Assembly (NCBI GenBank): GCA_016758905.1 | Contig: JAEPQZ010000007.1 | Span: 310,001 to 374,000 of the forward strand | Source: Umbelopsis isabellina | Lineage: Eukaryota > Mucoromycota > Umbelopsidomycetes > Umbelopsidales > Umbelopsidaceae | Length of the DNA stretch: 64,000 nt | Direction of reading: 5' to 3' | In this document: in pieces, positions 22,878 through 34,925 of the stretch | Position numbering within the stretch: the stretch's first letter is position 1 | How the letters are laid out: the number at the start of each line of letters is the position of its first letter | Notes under the pieces: model-generated | Databases searched by the model: none | What the model saw: only the letters and a program-made list of their open reading frames with translations | Told to the model about the DNA's origin: nothing | Translations under genes and position numbers: made by a program

Positions 22878-24449
22878 TTATCGAAGTCGATTTTGTTCGT
22901 TGACCATGTATTTTCGGATCCAGGGATCGTGATGAATCTCGCTCAGCGGTAGGCGATCATTTGGCTTTTTCTTGAGTAACTGCAGGGAGGTTGAGAATTG
23001 AATAAGTACATCCATGCTGTTGTATGCTGCCCACCTTGGCTTACCTTTTGTACAAACTTTTGTGCAAGCTCGCTCACATAGGAAGGAAATGTATATTGCA
23101 CATTCAGAATCTTCTCATAAGTGACTGTATAACCTTCGTCCAAGTCTTCGAATGGCGGCGTTCCTACCAACAACTCATAGCAAAGTACACCCAACGACCA
23201 GACATCTACCTTATGATCATGCGGCTGGCTTTCCACCATTTCTGGAGGAAGGTAATCCAAAGTCCCACAAAACGTCCGTCGTCTGCCGAGACAACGATTT
23301 AGGTTAATTGAAATTGATACCAACAGGAGATAAGCTTATTGAGGTTCTTACTTTGGGTTTGGATCGTGAACTGCCCAGCCGAAATCGGCAAGTTTTAAAA
23401 CGCCTTCACGACCGATCAATACTAGAGATGAAGGAAGCACATTAGGTAAATGCATGTATGCTGGCTATCATATGTATGTGACTCTTACTGTTCTCTGGTT
23501 TTATATCTCGATGAGTTACATTTAAATTGTGCAAATATAACAATCCTGCCGCAATTTGTGCAATATACTAAACATATGTATTAGCCACGGTATGCGTTAG
23601 CCATGACTGGAGAGCATGTCACTTACCAAAGCAGCTTGTCGCTCGCTTAAACGGTTCTTCTGTCTCAACAACTGGTAAAGGTCACCATTGGAGGCGTACT
23701 CTAGAACCATATATACATGTTGATCATCATGGAAGTAGCCATACAGTCGTAGGATGTTTGGGTGTCTATTGTAACAGGATTAGCGTAAGATTAACGGGCG
23801 ATCCGATCAATCGAGATCCATCATTGTAAATATACCTTAGATGACCATGGATTTCGATTTCACGCTTCAGATATGAGACAACTTGAGCCATCTGTATTTC
23901 CTCCTTTTGAAGTATTTTCAGTGCTACCACATGTTTGCTCTTTTTTTCCTGTGCCATGTACGCTCGTCCAAATTGCCCAGTACCAATATGCTGGCCGACA
24001 TCGAAATCATCTATGCACCAACTGCCAGTTCTTTGCGACTTCAGCATATTGATCTCTCTTTCTTCCTGCTGCATGACAGGTTCTGGTGAGATGTGTTTGA
24101 TATGAGGGCTGACACCAGCTTGCTTACGTATCATGGGCGAGTCCATGAACGTTTGAGCGTGTGGTCCGCGTGCAGGCGTAGAAGTTGGAATGAGCCGTCG
24201 TGGTGTGTAATCGACATAAGCTGACTGTGACACTGTAGGTATATGGGAGCTCGGCGTAGGGCGTAATGGGGTATGAAAGTTGTCATTGTCAGCGACGCGA
24301 AATGCCTGCAGCCGATAAATGGTACAATTCACTAATGAGTATTATGAACTTTCACAACTATCAGTATAGCTATAGTCACAGCTGTTTGCAGTACTTACCG
24401 AACTGTCTTTTCGTTTCACCGGTGTCTCTACACTATGTACAATATTCAT
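22878..24449 (-). CDS. Aurora protein kinase (Ipl1/Ark1 type)
   Basis: Mitotic Ser/Thr kinase that corrects kinetochore attachments with INCENP. Seven exons (24399-24449, 23836-24305, 23627-23765, 23489-23567, 23352-23421, 23045-23282, 22878-22979) give 382 residues. After a disordered N-terminus come the Gly loop GTGQFGRAY, the VALKIL lysine, HRDIKPEN, the metal-binding ADFGWAV, and the Aurora activation loop RRTFCGTLDYLPPEMV with its phospho-acceptor Thr. The DHKVDVWSLGVLCYE block follows. The fungal genome may have one Aurora; the sequence does not separate A from B types. It starts 132 bp after TRM6 ends, on the same strand. Confidence 0.95.
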
Positions 24450-24581
24450 GACACCAAAAGGCAGAAGGTAATAGCTAAAGTACGCGCTCAAATAATCGGT
24501 TTGAATTTTTTTGCAGATCAGACGCGTTTGTGCTTCAAAAAAGGGTTTTTATGGAAAAATAATGTACATTTTGGCGTATGT

Positions 24582-26149
24582 CTATTCATTGTCGGTTTTA
24601 ACCTTCTTGGCTTCCGGTCCGTCTTCCGTCACCTGTGTAGGTTCATCAAGGACACGAATAGCTGAGAGTACGTATCCACCTCCACCAGATGTAGTCATTT
24701 GGGGATGAGTTCGACCAGGCAGCACCTGATACTGTCTCAACCAACTTTCGGTCAATTGGACATTGAGATAGTCGTTGGATAGCTTCATCTCATTGAACGC
24801 TTCTACCAGGAATTCTTTGTGAGCACTATAGATAACAATGGGACGAGATCCAGCGATATAAGGTAAAAGGTTCTCCAGTATGGACATGGTGGAGTATTGA
24901 GAAGCGATGACCAGTGCGTCAAATCCACCTTCGTATAAGATATCTCTAGCCGATTGTATCCGATCCACGGTCTTCTTCCTTCGCTCGTAATTGATCAGCT
25001 CTCTCTCATTCAAAGCCTCTACTTCCTCTGCAGACTTTTCCGCATATCCCTCGCTCGTAGGCTCATCCTTATCGACCATGGTCCATGGTAGAGTAGAAAT
25101 AGAGTCTAAGGTTCGCTTGGAGAAATTATGATACCTCAGCACATCGTAATTGTGATTGAGACCGTCATGGATACCCAAAATCTTTCCGTAACCGCCCATA
25201 CGTTCTGCGACAGCTGAAAGCACAAGACCTTGTGTGTCATCCACCACCAGATACTTTGCCTCGGCATGGATGTTGGCCAGGTTCAGCACTTGAGCTAAAG
25301 TATCCACTCTCATATATCTAACAGAACATCGGTTAATGTCTAAATCTGAGAGTTTAGGGCAATTAGGCTATATCATACCCAATCTTTTCCGGGTTTCGCT
25401 CAAAAAAGTACTCTGCAACAGAATACAGTGTAGGACGTGTTGGTGTGAACTGTTTTGAGAACCTAAAAATTGGCCAATTGGTTAGAACATCGCGGATTGT
25501 GGAGCACACAATGCCCGTATAAACACTTTCTTCTTTTTTTTTCTCTGCACATATTTCGCCTTGGAGAACTCGGTCTTTTTGTCAAATGAGGAATGGGATT
25601 GAATCATTTTTTGAATAAGCTCCTGTGATGGAACATATGAGTCATTGATATGCAAAGTTACAAAATGTCAATGCGCGATTCACCATACCGATTCCTTTTC
25701 GGTGCCGTCCGAGATGTCCTGCTTCATCTTTTCAATTTCCTCAAAAGTCAGCTTCTGTGCATCCTTGGTATCAAAAATTTCTCTATTATCTGCCTCTGTC
25801 TCCTCTATGTCCTCCAAAGCCATATTGCGAGCTGGCTTGATATCACCTTGATTGTTGATGATCTGGTATGTCAGACCAAAGGGTTGGCCAATCAATGCGT
25901 TGGCCTTGAAAGTACCAAACTTTCCGAGTGAGATTTTTCTAATAAAAAGGGTAAATAACGGGCTTACCACGGCTGCACGCGACATACATCTAGTGCTCAT
26001 TCCAAAACTTACGTGTCGGGCTTGAGGTTGATCTGTTTCACATTGCCACTAGGAAGCTGTAGAAACAAGCACTGGTTGGCTTTAATGTGAGGGAAGTCCT
26101 CAGTGATGTCGTCCTCGGTTGTGATGGCAGGCACTGTTGCTGTTTCCAT
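24582..26149 (-). CDS. TRM6: tRNA m1A58 methyltransferase non-catalytic subunit
   Basis: Partner of Trm61 (yeast Gcd10/Gcd14); the pair methylates adenine 58 of tRNAs, including initiator tRNA, in the nucleus. Five exons (26013-26149, 25689-25938, 25527-25622, 25379-25449, 24582-25317) give 429 residues. The N-terminal beta region (CLFLQLPSGNVKQINLKP, ISLGKFGTF, LIGQPFGLTYQI) is followed by a Lys-rich turn (AKYVQRKKKKK) and a Rossmann-like domain (RVDTLAQVLNLANIHAEAKY, ILYEGGFDALVIASQY) without a SAM-binding motif. The acceptor of intron 3 has two candidates 13 nt apart (25462 and 25449); only the latter keeps frame with a normal donor. Confidence 0.93.
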
Positions 26150-27311
26150 GTTAAGTCAGTGGTGTGATTTCGGCCTAGATCTCAAATTGCTCCAAAAATG
26201 AAAAAGAAAAAAAAATGGCAGTCTTCATACATTTTCAGTCTCCGCACCGTCAGTACCATTAGCAAAATTTCCATTGTTCTGCTGAAATACTGCTGTTCAA
26301 CGAATGATAGCCATTGGTCAAAAATGTTAAGAACAGCTTCTGCACTCCTGAACCGATCAGTTTCGCATATTGCCAATACTATATCGAACAAATAGACAGG
26401 AAATATTGAAAGACAGATGCTAATTGAAATAGAAACTTTCAAATCACTGCATGGAACCTAGTGTAGTAAAATCGATAGAAAGTCGATAGATTTTAACTTT
26501 AAAATCACTTGATACAATCTTATAATTCTAGCTTATTTTAGTAGAAGCCGTGTAAGGACAAGAGATCTCCAAGCAGACTGACGCAGAGATTTAAAAACTC
26601 AAATTTGGAAACTTTTAGTCTTACGCTTTACCAAAGAAGTTGAAACCGCAAAGTAGGTCGTCATTCATCGCATCCCATATGCATGCATTCAGTCACTTAT
26701 ACAGTATTCTATAACTCTAGTTCGGTCAGTGGCGAGATGATTACATGCCATCAAATCAAATAACAATAAATGATTCATTCGTAATTCAATAGATATATTC
26801 GACAAATAACGAAGCAGTAGTAAAATTACACGAGCCCTCCGCACCTCTGTTTCCAGCTCACCTCACAGAAGAAGTTTCTAAGATCATGAAGAAAAGGTAT
26901 AAAAAAGGCATAATAGGTAAGGAAGATATAGAAAGAAGCAGAGAACTGAACCAATACTAACAGAAAGAACATAGCAGAGTAAAAACGGAATTTAAACAGA
27001 TTAGTACATATCCTCCATAAACAGGACCGAAAAGAGAACAGCAGAAATTCTTAGTATTGCTCTACAAACGTCCAGCTATAGTCCACACACAAGCTGGCAT
27101 AAGAGGATAAGAAAAAAAAATTAAAAACATTTGTGAAAGATATTATAGAGGATTGAAAATCATGCATGGAGGAATAAGAAACCATTTGGTGGGGGGCTGA
27201 AGAAGTGGGAGGCAAACAATATAGGAATATGGAGGATAAGGTGTGAGGTGAGTATTTGTGATTGAAATGGCTAATTGGGTTTTCTGGAAATTTTGGCAGA
27301 GAAGTGAAAGA
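26150..27311. other. 1.1-kb interval, no gene supported
   Basis: Holds the TRM6 promoter and the 3' UTR of the HHCC-finger gene. An open stretch at 26182-26442 on the minus strand has no recognisable domain. Purine-rich DNA (GAAGAAAAGGTATAAAAAAGG) spans about 26880-27130. Confidence 0.4.
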
Positions 27312-28822
27312 TTACTGGAATAACCGGTGATGTGACAAAAGATCAACTCCTGCTACAGCGGCAGTTGACGGTGGTCGACTACCATTTGACAAGTCTTGAA
27401 AACATTCGTCTTGTGGTGGCACTCTGGTGATGCCCAAGATATCAGCATAAGGGATTCCATATGACTGTTGGTATGAGTAACCATCGGCTGAAGCAAATGG
27501 GTGCATGCCCATTTCTACCATAGCATATGCCAGGTTATTATTGCCTTGCTGACCTGGTTGATCAGACTGACTGGTCTGCTGTTGCGATGGTTGAGATTGT
27601 TGCGCTGATGACTGTCGTTGAAAACCTTGGTGCGTTGACGGCTGCTGAGAGGCATAGTAATAGTTGGTGTTTCCAAATGGATCGGGAATATAATGTTGAG
27701 ACGGTGACGCTGGACCATTGACCACAGGACAATTATTGGCAGCAGCAGCAGCAGCAGCTGCCGCTACCACAGAAGAATTGCTGCCCTGTGGACCAGTTGG
27801 TACATAATCAAAGTCCATCTCAGGGGTCAAATGTTTATAGCTTAAGCCGTCATCTTCAAAAGTTGATCGTAGTAGATGATTTGACTGCCCGCCATCATAT
27901 ACATAGGATGGAACACCTCCATTGTTCTCTGGATAACTGCTGGTCGGACTTGGTGTTTTTGGAGCTCCAATGCTAGGACTCTGACTGCTATTACGTCTGG
28001 ATATACAAAACGGACAATTTCGTACAAAGCGTGCAATCAGTTCTTTGGGTATCCATGAATAGCGGCGTCGTACCTGAGAAAGAATGAAAAAATACATTAT
28101 TTTAGTATTTGTTTGTCCGGAATGTACGTTGGAAATTTTTACTGAATGGAATTTTTGGTGCTGGTCAAGTGTGGAGAAAAAAAAAACCTCTTATATTTTT
28201 TGTTTTGTATGTGTACTATACTCACCAAAGCAGATGTCTTGTCTCGGCCACCATGATGTGCTTCTCTATGAGCTCGGACTAGAATCTCATATATCTGTTC
28301 TCTCATAGCTACCGGCTTATTATCGTGACAAACAATGTCAAGCGTGTCGGTAGGCGCAAGTTGAAACATTTTCTTGACCCAAAATCGAAATTGAGCAGTC
28401 GAGATGGCAGTGTTGCGTGGGTCTTTAAGTACTTGTAAAATCAATGTATAGCGATGTTGATCGACTAGAGCTTTGTCTCTTTTCTTTGGGCTCAAGTTGT
28501 CGAGATATTCTTGTACAATGCATTGGAAATCCTCATATGTAGGATATTGATCATTATCGTTGAACATGGCGGCAGCCGCTGCACTCATAGCGGCCACTTG
28601 ATGATGTTGTGAAGGAGATTGGGCAGCTTGCTGCTGTTGTTGTTGTTGCTGTTGCTGTTGCTGTTGCTGCTGTACGTGATAGTAAGCAGCAGCGGCCGAG
28701 TTATAACTGTAATTCGCCTGATGTCCAAACTGACTGGAATTACCCGGACGAGTTGGGTAACCCATCAACACGGAGTTCAATGGCATCTGTTGAGATTGTG
28801 TAGATGCTTGTTGCTGGGACAT
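27312..28822 (-). CDS. Host protein with an integrase-type HHCC zinc finger and polyQ/polyA tracts
   Basis: Two exons (28226-28822 and 27312-28073) give 452 residues. Residues 50-66 are nearly all Gln. A conserved helical block (YPTYEDFQCIVQEYLDN, ALVDQHRYTLILQVLKDP) leads into an H2C2 finger: His-x3-His in VRAHREAH and Cys-x2-Cys in NCPFCISRR about 38 residues later. This is the zinc-binding part of retroelement integrases, here without polymerase, RNase H or a DDE core. The gene is intact, spliced and flanked by ordinary genes, so I read it as an old captured domain working as a nuclear DNA- or protein-binding factor (inference). The tail is Ser/Gln/Asn-rich, with an eleven-residue region of alanines. 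Confidence 0.8.
28626..28673. repeat. CAG/CAA triplet run coding polyglutamine
   Basis: Mixed CAA/CAG codons (seen as TTGCTG on the plus strand) encode about 16 Gln in the HHCC-finger protein. Codon mixing argues against very recent slippage. Confidence 0.8.
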
Positions 28823-30614
28823 CTTATCAATTAATAGATAGGTTGATAGAAGTAAGAATGAAGGATAAGTTAAAAGGAATCAAGTAGAGGTGGCTATTCA
28901 AAACAAAGAATTGAATTGAAGGGCAAACAGAGAGAAATGTTTTTTTTAAGGGGGTCAGAGAGCTTTTTGCAGAAAAAGCGATTTCTAATGTAGATTCCAA
29001 TTAATAGAAAGAAAAACAAAGTAAAGGGAAGAAAGAAAGCGAAAGAGATGTATGTATACAAGGCAACAAATAAAATGGAAAGAATAAACGGAAAAGTAAT
29101 CGGAAGTTAAGGTCTGCAATGTGATGTGTGCGAGGCATGAAAGGTGATGAATGCATTTCATCCTAAAGGCATGACGATTAGAAGGTAAGGTATAAAAAAA
29201 AAAAAAAAAAAGTGATCTCTAAACTTGCGCGCTTGGCAACACCACACACACTCACTGACGTACTCAGCACATAACACTGACTAGGTAATTGCATTCTCTC
29301 AAGTTAGAGACCCTATTGCTGCCTAAATTCAGGTCATTCGCTAGGTTGTTATCTCATTCCTCGGCGCAATAGAAAGAACAATGGGGATTTTCCTTGTTTT
29401 TGACTTAATGACATGTCAATTATTTTTAGTTTCACAGTTTGGAAAAGGAAAAACTTTGCTCATAGCGCACGGCTGTTTTTCTTTTACAGACATAGCATGG
29501 GGGTGAGACTAGATAACTAACTACATGTTGAAAGGCTAGCCATCCAAAAGCCAGCCACTAGAGTCATGTCCAAAACTTCAAATTTTCATTTACCCTTTTC
29601 AAGAAACCCAAGCCAACATGGGTTATTTTCGTTTTACAGCATTCAACTACTCAGAGAAATGAAATGAAAAATGACAATAATGATTAAACAAATAATTCAA
29701 AATGCTTTACGTTTGATTCCTAGTAAAATGTTTTTTTGCCCAAATATTAAATTTCCTTCCACCTCCACAACAAACATGGAAAATCCATGATGACCATCAT
29801 GCCTAACATTTTAATCTGGTCCAAATGCACCTTCCATGCTACAATTGTCTTGTTGCTTGGAAAGCTCTCTCTTCAAAGCTGCAGGAAAAAGTCATAGGAC
29901 GAAAGCATATGCGCGCTTCCTAATGGTCCACGACCGTTTGCCTAAATCTTCTTAGAAACCCTAAAGAAACCCCAAGCCCTTACAGTCAAGCTGCATGTCT
30001 GATTAGCACTAAAGCCGGAGCGAGCACTCTTATGCATGCAATTAAAGTATTTTTTTCTCTTTTTGTTGATTGTTTCATGAAAGCTTAAGACACCCCTTAA
30101 TATTTGATCAACCTGACATGGCAAAGTGCTTTATCGCCATTGTCGGATAATAATTTTATTATCATTTTGTCATCTTCAGCACCATTAGACTGATGCGAGC
30201 TGGCTTGTACGCCGGAATGCAATACTACATTATGATCATTCAATATACTACGTCTTCCGATTAAGCTATCAAACGCAGCTGTACCTTGACGCGTTACCTC
30301 CAAAATTGATAAAGCATGACCAAAAACCAATCCATGGGCTACTTACTATTTTGTCTACAACATCCGATCCACTCTCGTTGTCTTATTTTTACCGAATCAA
30401 AAGCCGGAAATTCTATTGAGCCTCTCGACTTTCTTAAACTGCAAAATAAAAAATTAAGTATTTCGATATCGACACAGGGGTTTTCGGGGGTCCACAAAGC
30501 CTTTGCTTAGCACCTGTTATCGACAGCCCAAGACCACCATGCGAACGCCAAGCATCAGTAATGACATTCAGAGATTTTTTGGTCACGATTCATTTTATTT
30601 TTAATTTGTGCGGA
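28823..30614. other. 1.8-kb interval, no gene supported
   Basis: Likely a long promoter and leader for the HHCC-finger gene, with purine-rich sequence at 28860-29110 and an A18 run near 29191. Open stretches at 30097-30330 and 30370-30470 (minus strand) show splice-like signals but do not join in frame and have no recognisable domain; they may be remnants. Confidence 0.4.
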
Positions 30615-33600
30615 TTATTCTAGTGGAAACCTGCCACCAGTACCTGGTTGTGCATCGGGATTGGTTCGATCGGGAGAGGCACTGAATCTACCGCCCCATT
30701 GTTGTAAGGAGGTGAATAGGAAGTGAGCTCGGCTACGTATACCTATTAATTTTTTTTAGCTTGCTGAGCACATTATTTGTTGCAATACTCTGTCATATTT
30801 CCTTACCATCACGCTCCCATTGTTGTCCTGAGGCATGTGCATCCATCATTGAACTCTCATTTTCAGTAGTATTGCTAACTGAAACTGGTAAGCTCACTTC
30901 AGATCGACTACGTCTATGCCCTGCAAAGTACGCGTAAAATGAGTGATCGGAAAAGTTGCAGTTCTGCTATCAAGCCGATATTTTACCTTGACCATGACCA
31001 TAGCCTTTGCCTTTCTTGTTACGAGATATCCATGGTTTGCCTTTCACTACGCCATTCTCTTGAGCGCTTCGTCGACGTCCAGATTCGGAAAGTACTGTAG
31101 ACCGTGACCGGCTCAATGCTGCCCTGGCAGGAAGATTGAACTCCAATTGGCCGGGAAGCTCTTGCACATCATTGGAACCTCGACTGGGATCGGATAAGGT
31201 GGAAGCCGATTTCACTCGTCGAGTTCTAGTTCCTATAGGTTTATCCAAAGCGCCGGTTGCACGCTGTATGTGGCTTTGAAGAATTCCCTCTCGCGCTCGT
31301 GCATTGGGTTGGGCAAACTTTGGCGACTTCAAAGCCGAATTTTCGGCATTGATCACTGAAAAATAATGGGTCAAAATTGCATCAATCGATAAAGCTATTG
31401 ATAAGGAGGTGTTTAAGCTTACATTTAGCATGAATAAAATCTCGAAGCTGATCTTTATCATAGAAAATCCCGCCTGTAGGCAATGGAGGTCCGAACTTGC
31501 TTACGTTTTCATTCGCTACGATCTCAACCCTTATGCATGCAAGAACAGTTAGGAAGCCTGCATATTAAGTAACCATGACGATGTCCTTTGACATTACCTC
31601 CACATGTATTGGTCCTTCAACCTTTCTTCATGAACTACGATGAAGACATGTAAGAACTGAGATTTAATCGCGGCAGGATTGAAAGGCTGCCGCCCATCGA
31701 CGAAAATGATGCACACAATATCTGCAAGCCATAACTGTCAGATGACATGGATATTATCAATGTTAGAATTCGAGAAAATTTTTACCATTTCCAATATGTC
31801 TCTTTCGTTGAATGTGTTGTTTGTCCACTGATTTGGATGGTATAAGTGTGGATACATGATATGTTATCACCGCATCTCTCCACGTATCGGTGTAAGTAAA
31901 CATGCCAGAATCCCCACTTCGAGTATCCAGCCCGGCGGCCCATCCTTGATACCCTTGCAGCTCCACACGATGGCCAATGACGTCCAAAAACCGTTCTAGA
32001 CAATCCGGTGCATGGGAGTTGGCAAACCATTCTTCCTCTTTGGTCTGATTTTGCTTTACTAGCAATACACCGAATTTATATCGAGTGTGAATCTGCAAAA
32101 CGCTGTCTTAGCAACTTTTGCCTTTTTAGAAAGCAAACAAAGAAAGCGCAGACTTACTCCTAATTCATCTAAGCCTATAAGGCTTTGCTCAAGCTCATGA
32201 GCCGTAATTTTCTCGCTCGAGATGACTTTAAGCTCATGTGGATCTAAGCTATCATCCAATGCTCTCACGACACTAGGCCACATAGTACTAAGATCATCAT
32301 CAAAGCGTAAAGCAGACGCTGAACCAGCTGAAGATGGTTTCTTAACATCTTTACCGGGTATAATGCATCTGACATCTGGGGTCTGTACGATATCCATCAA
32401 CGCGTTAAATGATACTGATACATCACTTTGAGTATCGAATTTTAAAGTGCATAGGCTTACATTAGTCCTTCTTGAAACTACGCGATATTGAACCTGCACT
32501 TGAGGATCATCCTGATCGTGTGACCCAGTGGCTGCTTCCACGTTCTCCTCTTTGATAGTGATCAGTATGCATTGATCGTTAGGGGTTCCACAAACACTAA
32601 GGTAATTTTGACCAGCAAAATGATGTCTAAACCATGTTGCATCATGATCATAGTGCTCCCTTTCCCAAGATTTATAATCTACCGTGTTTGATAAACTTTG
32701 ATCACTGACTTTGCTGGCATCTGTATACCTGTTGTTTCCCTCAATCCAGTATCCTTTGGCAGGTATGACCATGGCTTTTTCGTTGTATTGATAGTGTCGG
32801 CTCAAGCATTCATTGCTGAAATGCTTAATATCAGTCACAAAAGGCTTGACCTCCATCGTGTTGATTTGAGAAACGTCTTCTTGGTGCTTTCCAGTGGATT
32901 TAGGTGAAGTTTTGGATGAATGCAAACGCTGTATTAGAGATTCTAAACGAGCGTTCAGATACATCTTGGATTCTCCAGCTTCTATCATATTGGCCATTTT
33001 CTTTAAATCATCCATGATTGCCTGGAATTCTTGAACAAGAATCGAACCTCCTTGATTAATGACGGATGCGAGTAATCTGTCGCATTCGCTATGGACCTTG
33101 CTGTGCAGTGTGGTTAATGTTGTCGTTATAAGGATGGACCCAAATTCATTATAACTTCCACGACTACGCCGATCACGCCCATTCTGTTTCTCAGGGGAAG
33201 ATGGTGTTGTCAATAATAACTGGTCATCAACAGGCTTGGCAGAGATCGACACATTTTGAAGATCCTGACAAAATTTTACACCATTAATGGGTTGTTTGAG
33301 CAAATATCAAAACGCAAATTAAAGCCAATATCCTACCTTGCAAGTGCTATCTATAGCTGTTTCAACTTTATCTACCTGAAAATTTGATTGCACTCCGGAT
33401 GTTATATCCTCTATATCGATGTTATCAATCTCCTTTCCGAACAGCATAGTTCCTACACCGCCTGGATTAGTACCGTCCAGGCGATACTCGTCAATTTGTT
33501 TGGAAATTTCACCATAATTATTATGCACTTGTCTAGGATCCTGTGCTTTTTGGGTATCATTCTGTTGCTGGTGATTAGCCATTAGTTTTGGTGCTGGTCG

Positions 33601-34494
33601 AGCCTGCTCATCATGAGGCGTATTATTCGAGGATGAGTTCGACTGTTCCAATGAACCTTCTTCATTAGTGGTTGCTGACGATTTTGTCCCTTGTTTTGCA
33701 AACATGGTAGTTAGATCAATGATGCTCGAAGTTCTTCGTCTTAGCTGAGACATTCTAGAGTTCCGTGACGTTGGTGTGGAAACAGAGTTAAAGGTCGGTT
33801 GAGGTGAGTAAGGGGAGTTCTCTTGAACAGATTCTAGAGATGAACCACTGGTATTGGAAGTTCCACGACTATTACTTTTGTCTGACGGCCGTAAGCTAAA
33901 CCTTGATCTTGATGCTGTTGATAGAGATGTCGATCTCGAGACAAATTGCTTCATAGAACCAAGCGAAGTCTTCATCATGTTCGGAAGACGATTCATACTG
34001 CCTCCAGATCCAAAGAACGAAACATTAGAATGGTTGGATTGTATCGATTTCGCAGACGCCCCGGACATTCGGCGTTTGCGTGGCGCAGGTGGAGGGGTTG
34101 GATTCTGAGGGGCAGTCGATTGTATTCTGTAATGATCTTCTATTTGATTGTCTCTCTGGCGCACCACATCCATTGATTGCGATTTGGCAAAATCGCCGTG
34201 CACAGAAGTTGAAGTACGTCTTATCGATGAAATACGTGGCTGCGAATGATCTAGGTGTTTTCGAACAGCTGTAACGGGTATAATAACTTCGTCTTCATCT
34301 TCCTCTAAAGAACTATTTGAGTTTCTTGTGTCTCCCTTGCTATTTGAAGAGGGTATCTGTAATTGATTATGGTCTGACGATGACTGAGATGAGTCAGATG
34401 GTGACTGTCGCTGCCATGTTGAATTGGATGATGCATGTGAATTAGGTGGTCTGGTTTCCGGAACCTTTGGCAGGTTATGTGTTGTTGTTTGCAT
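30615..34494 (-). CDS. Rap-type GTPase-activating protein (RapGAP)
   Basis: Stimulates GTP hydrolysis by Rap/Rsr1-like GTPases, and so is likely to act in polarity or adhesion signalling. Eight exons (33337-34494, 32158-33264, 31786-32092, 31598-31721, 31423-31529, 30987-31355, 30807-30920, 30615-30742) give 1137 residues. The first 380 are disordered, Ser/Thr/Gln-rich, with basic-Ser sites (RRRTSSI) and acidic runs (EEDEDE). The RapGAP core has WFRHHFAGQNYLSVCG, then YKFGVLLVKQNQTKEEEWFAN and the catalytic Asn thumb in KRHIGNDIVCIIF at about residue 857. A basic, RS-rich tail follows. Fungal RapGAPs are usually poorly annotated; the exact Ras-family target is unknown. Confidence 0.9.
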
Positions 34495-34925
34495 TCAATG
34501 CTGCTTATAATATGACTATAATATCATGCAATAATGGGAAGATAAGGACAGGACAGGATAGGAGAGTGTGGAGAAAGTAAGAAAGCAAAGATTGATGTTG
34601 ATGGACGGTGGCGGCCAACGAAAAATCTGTCCCCGAGAAACCCACTCAAACAGATCTCGTTTAATTTCACCAGTAAAAACATTTGCCCCGCAGCAATTAC
34701 ACGCAAAGATAGCTATATGCTAAATTGAAGTAGAAATGTACATTTTTTTATTCTTAAGCTTGTGATGATGATCAGCAAATGGAATTTTGGGGGATTTGAT
34801 GTAATGATATGCGTGTGAATGGAGTATGCGAGTGCCTGGTATACAGGATGTTGTGCTTGTGTAATGGAAATGTAGAATAAATCATCACTAACCGAAAGAC
34901 CTTGCTGACCGATTGTCATATCAAA
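34495..34925. other. Intergenic, BCS1 3' flank and RapGAP promoter
   Basis: No gene or repeat of note. Both neighbours are on the minus strand. Confidence 0.4.

Noticed and set aside
30097-30500. Possible small spliced gene on the minus strand
   Set aside because: Good-looking donor and acceptor signals exist, but no combination joins in frame and the translation matches nothing.
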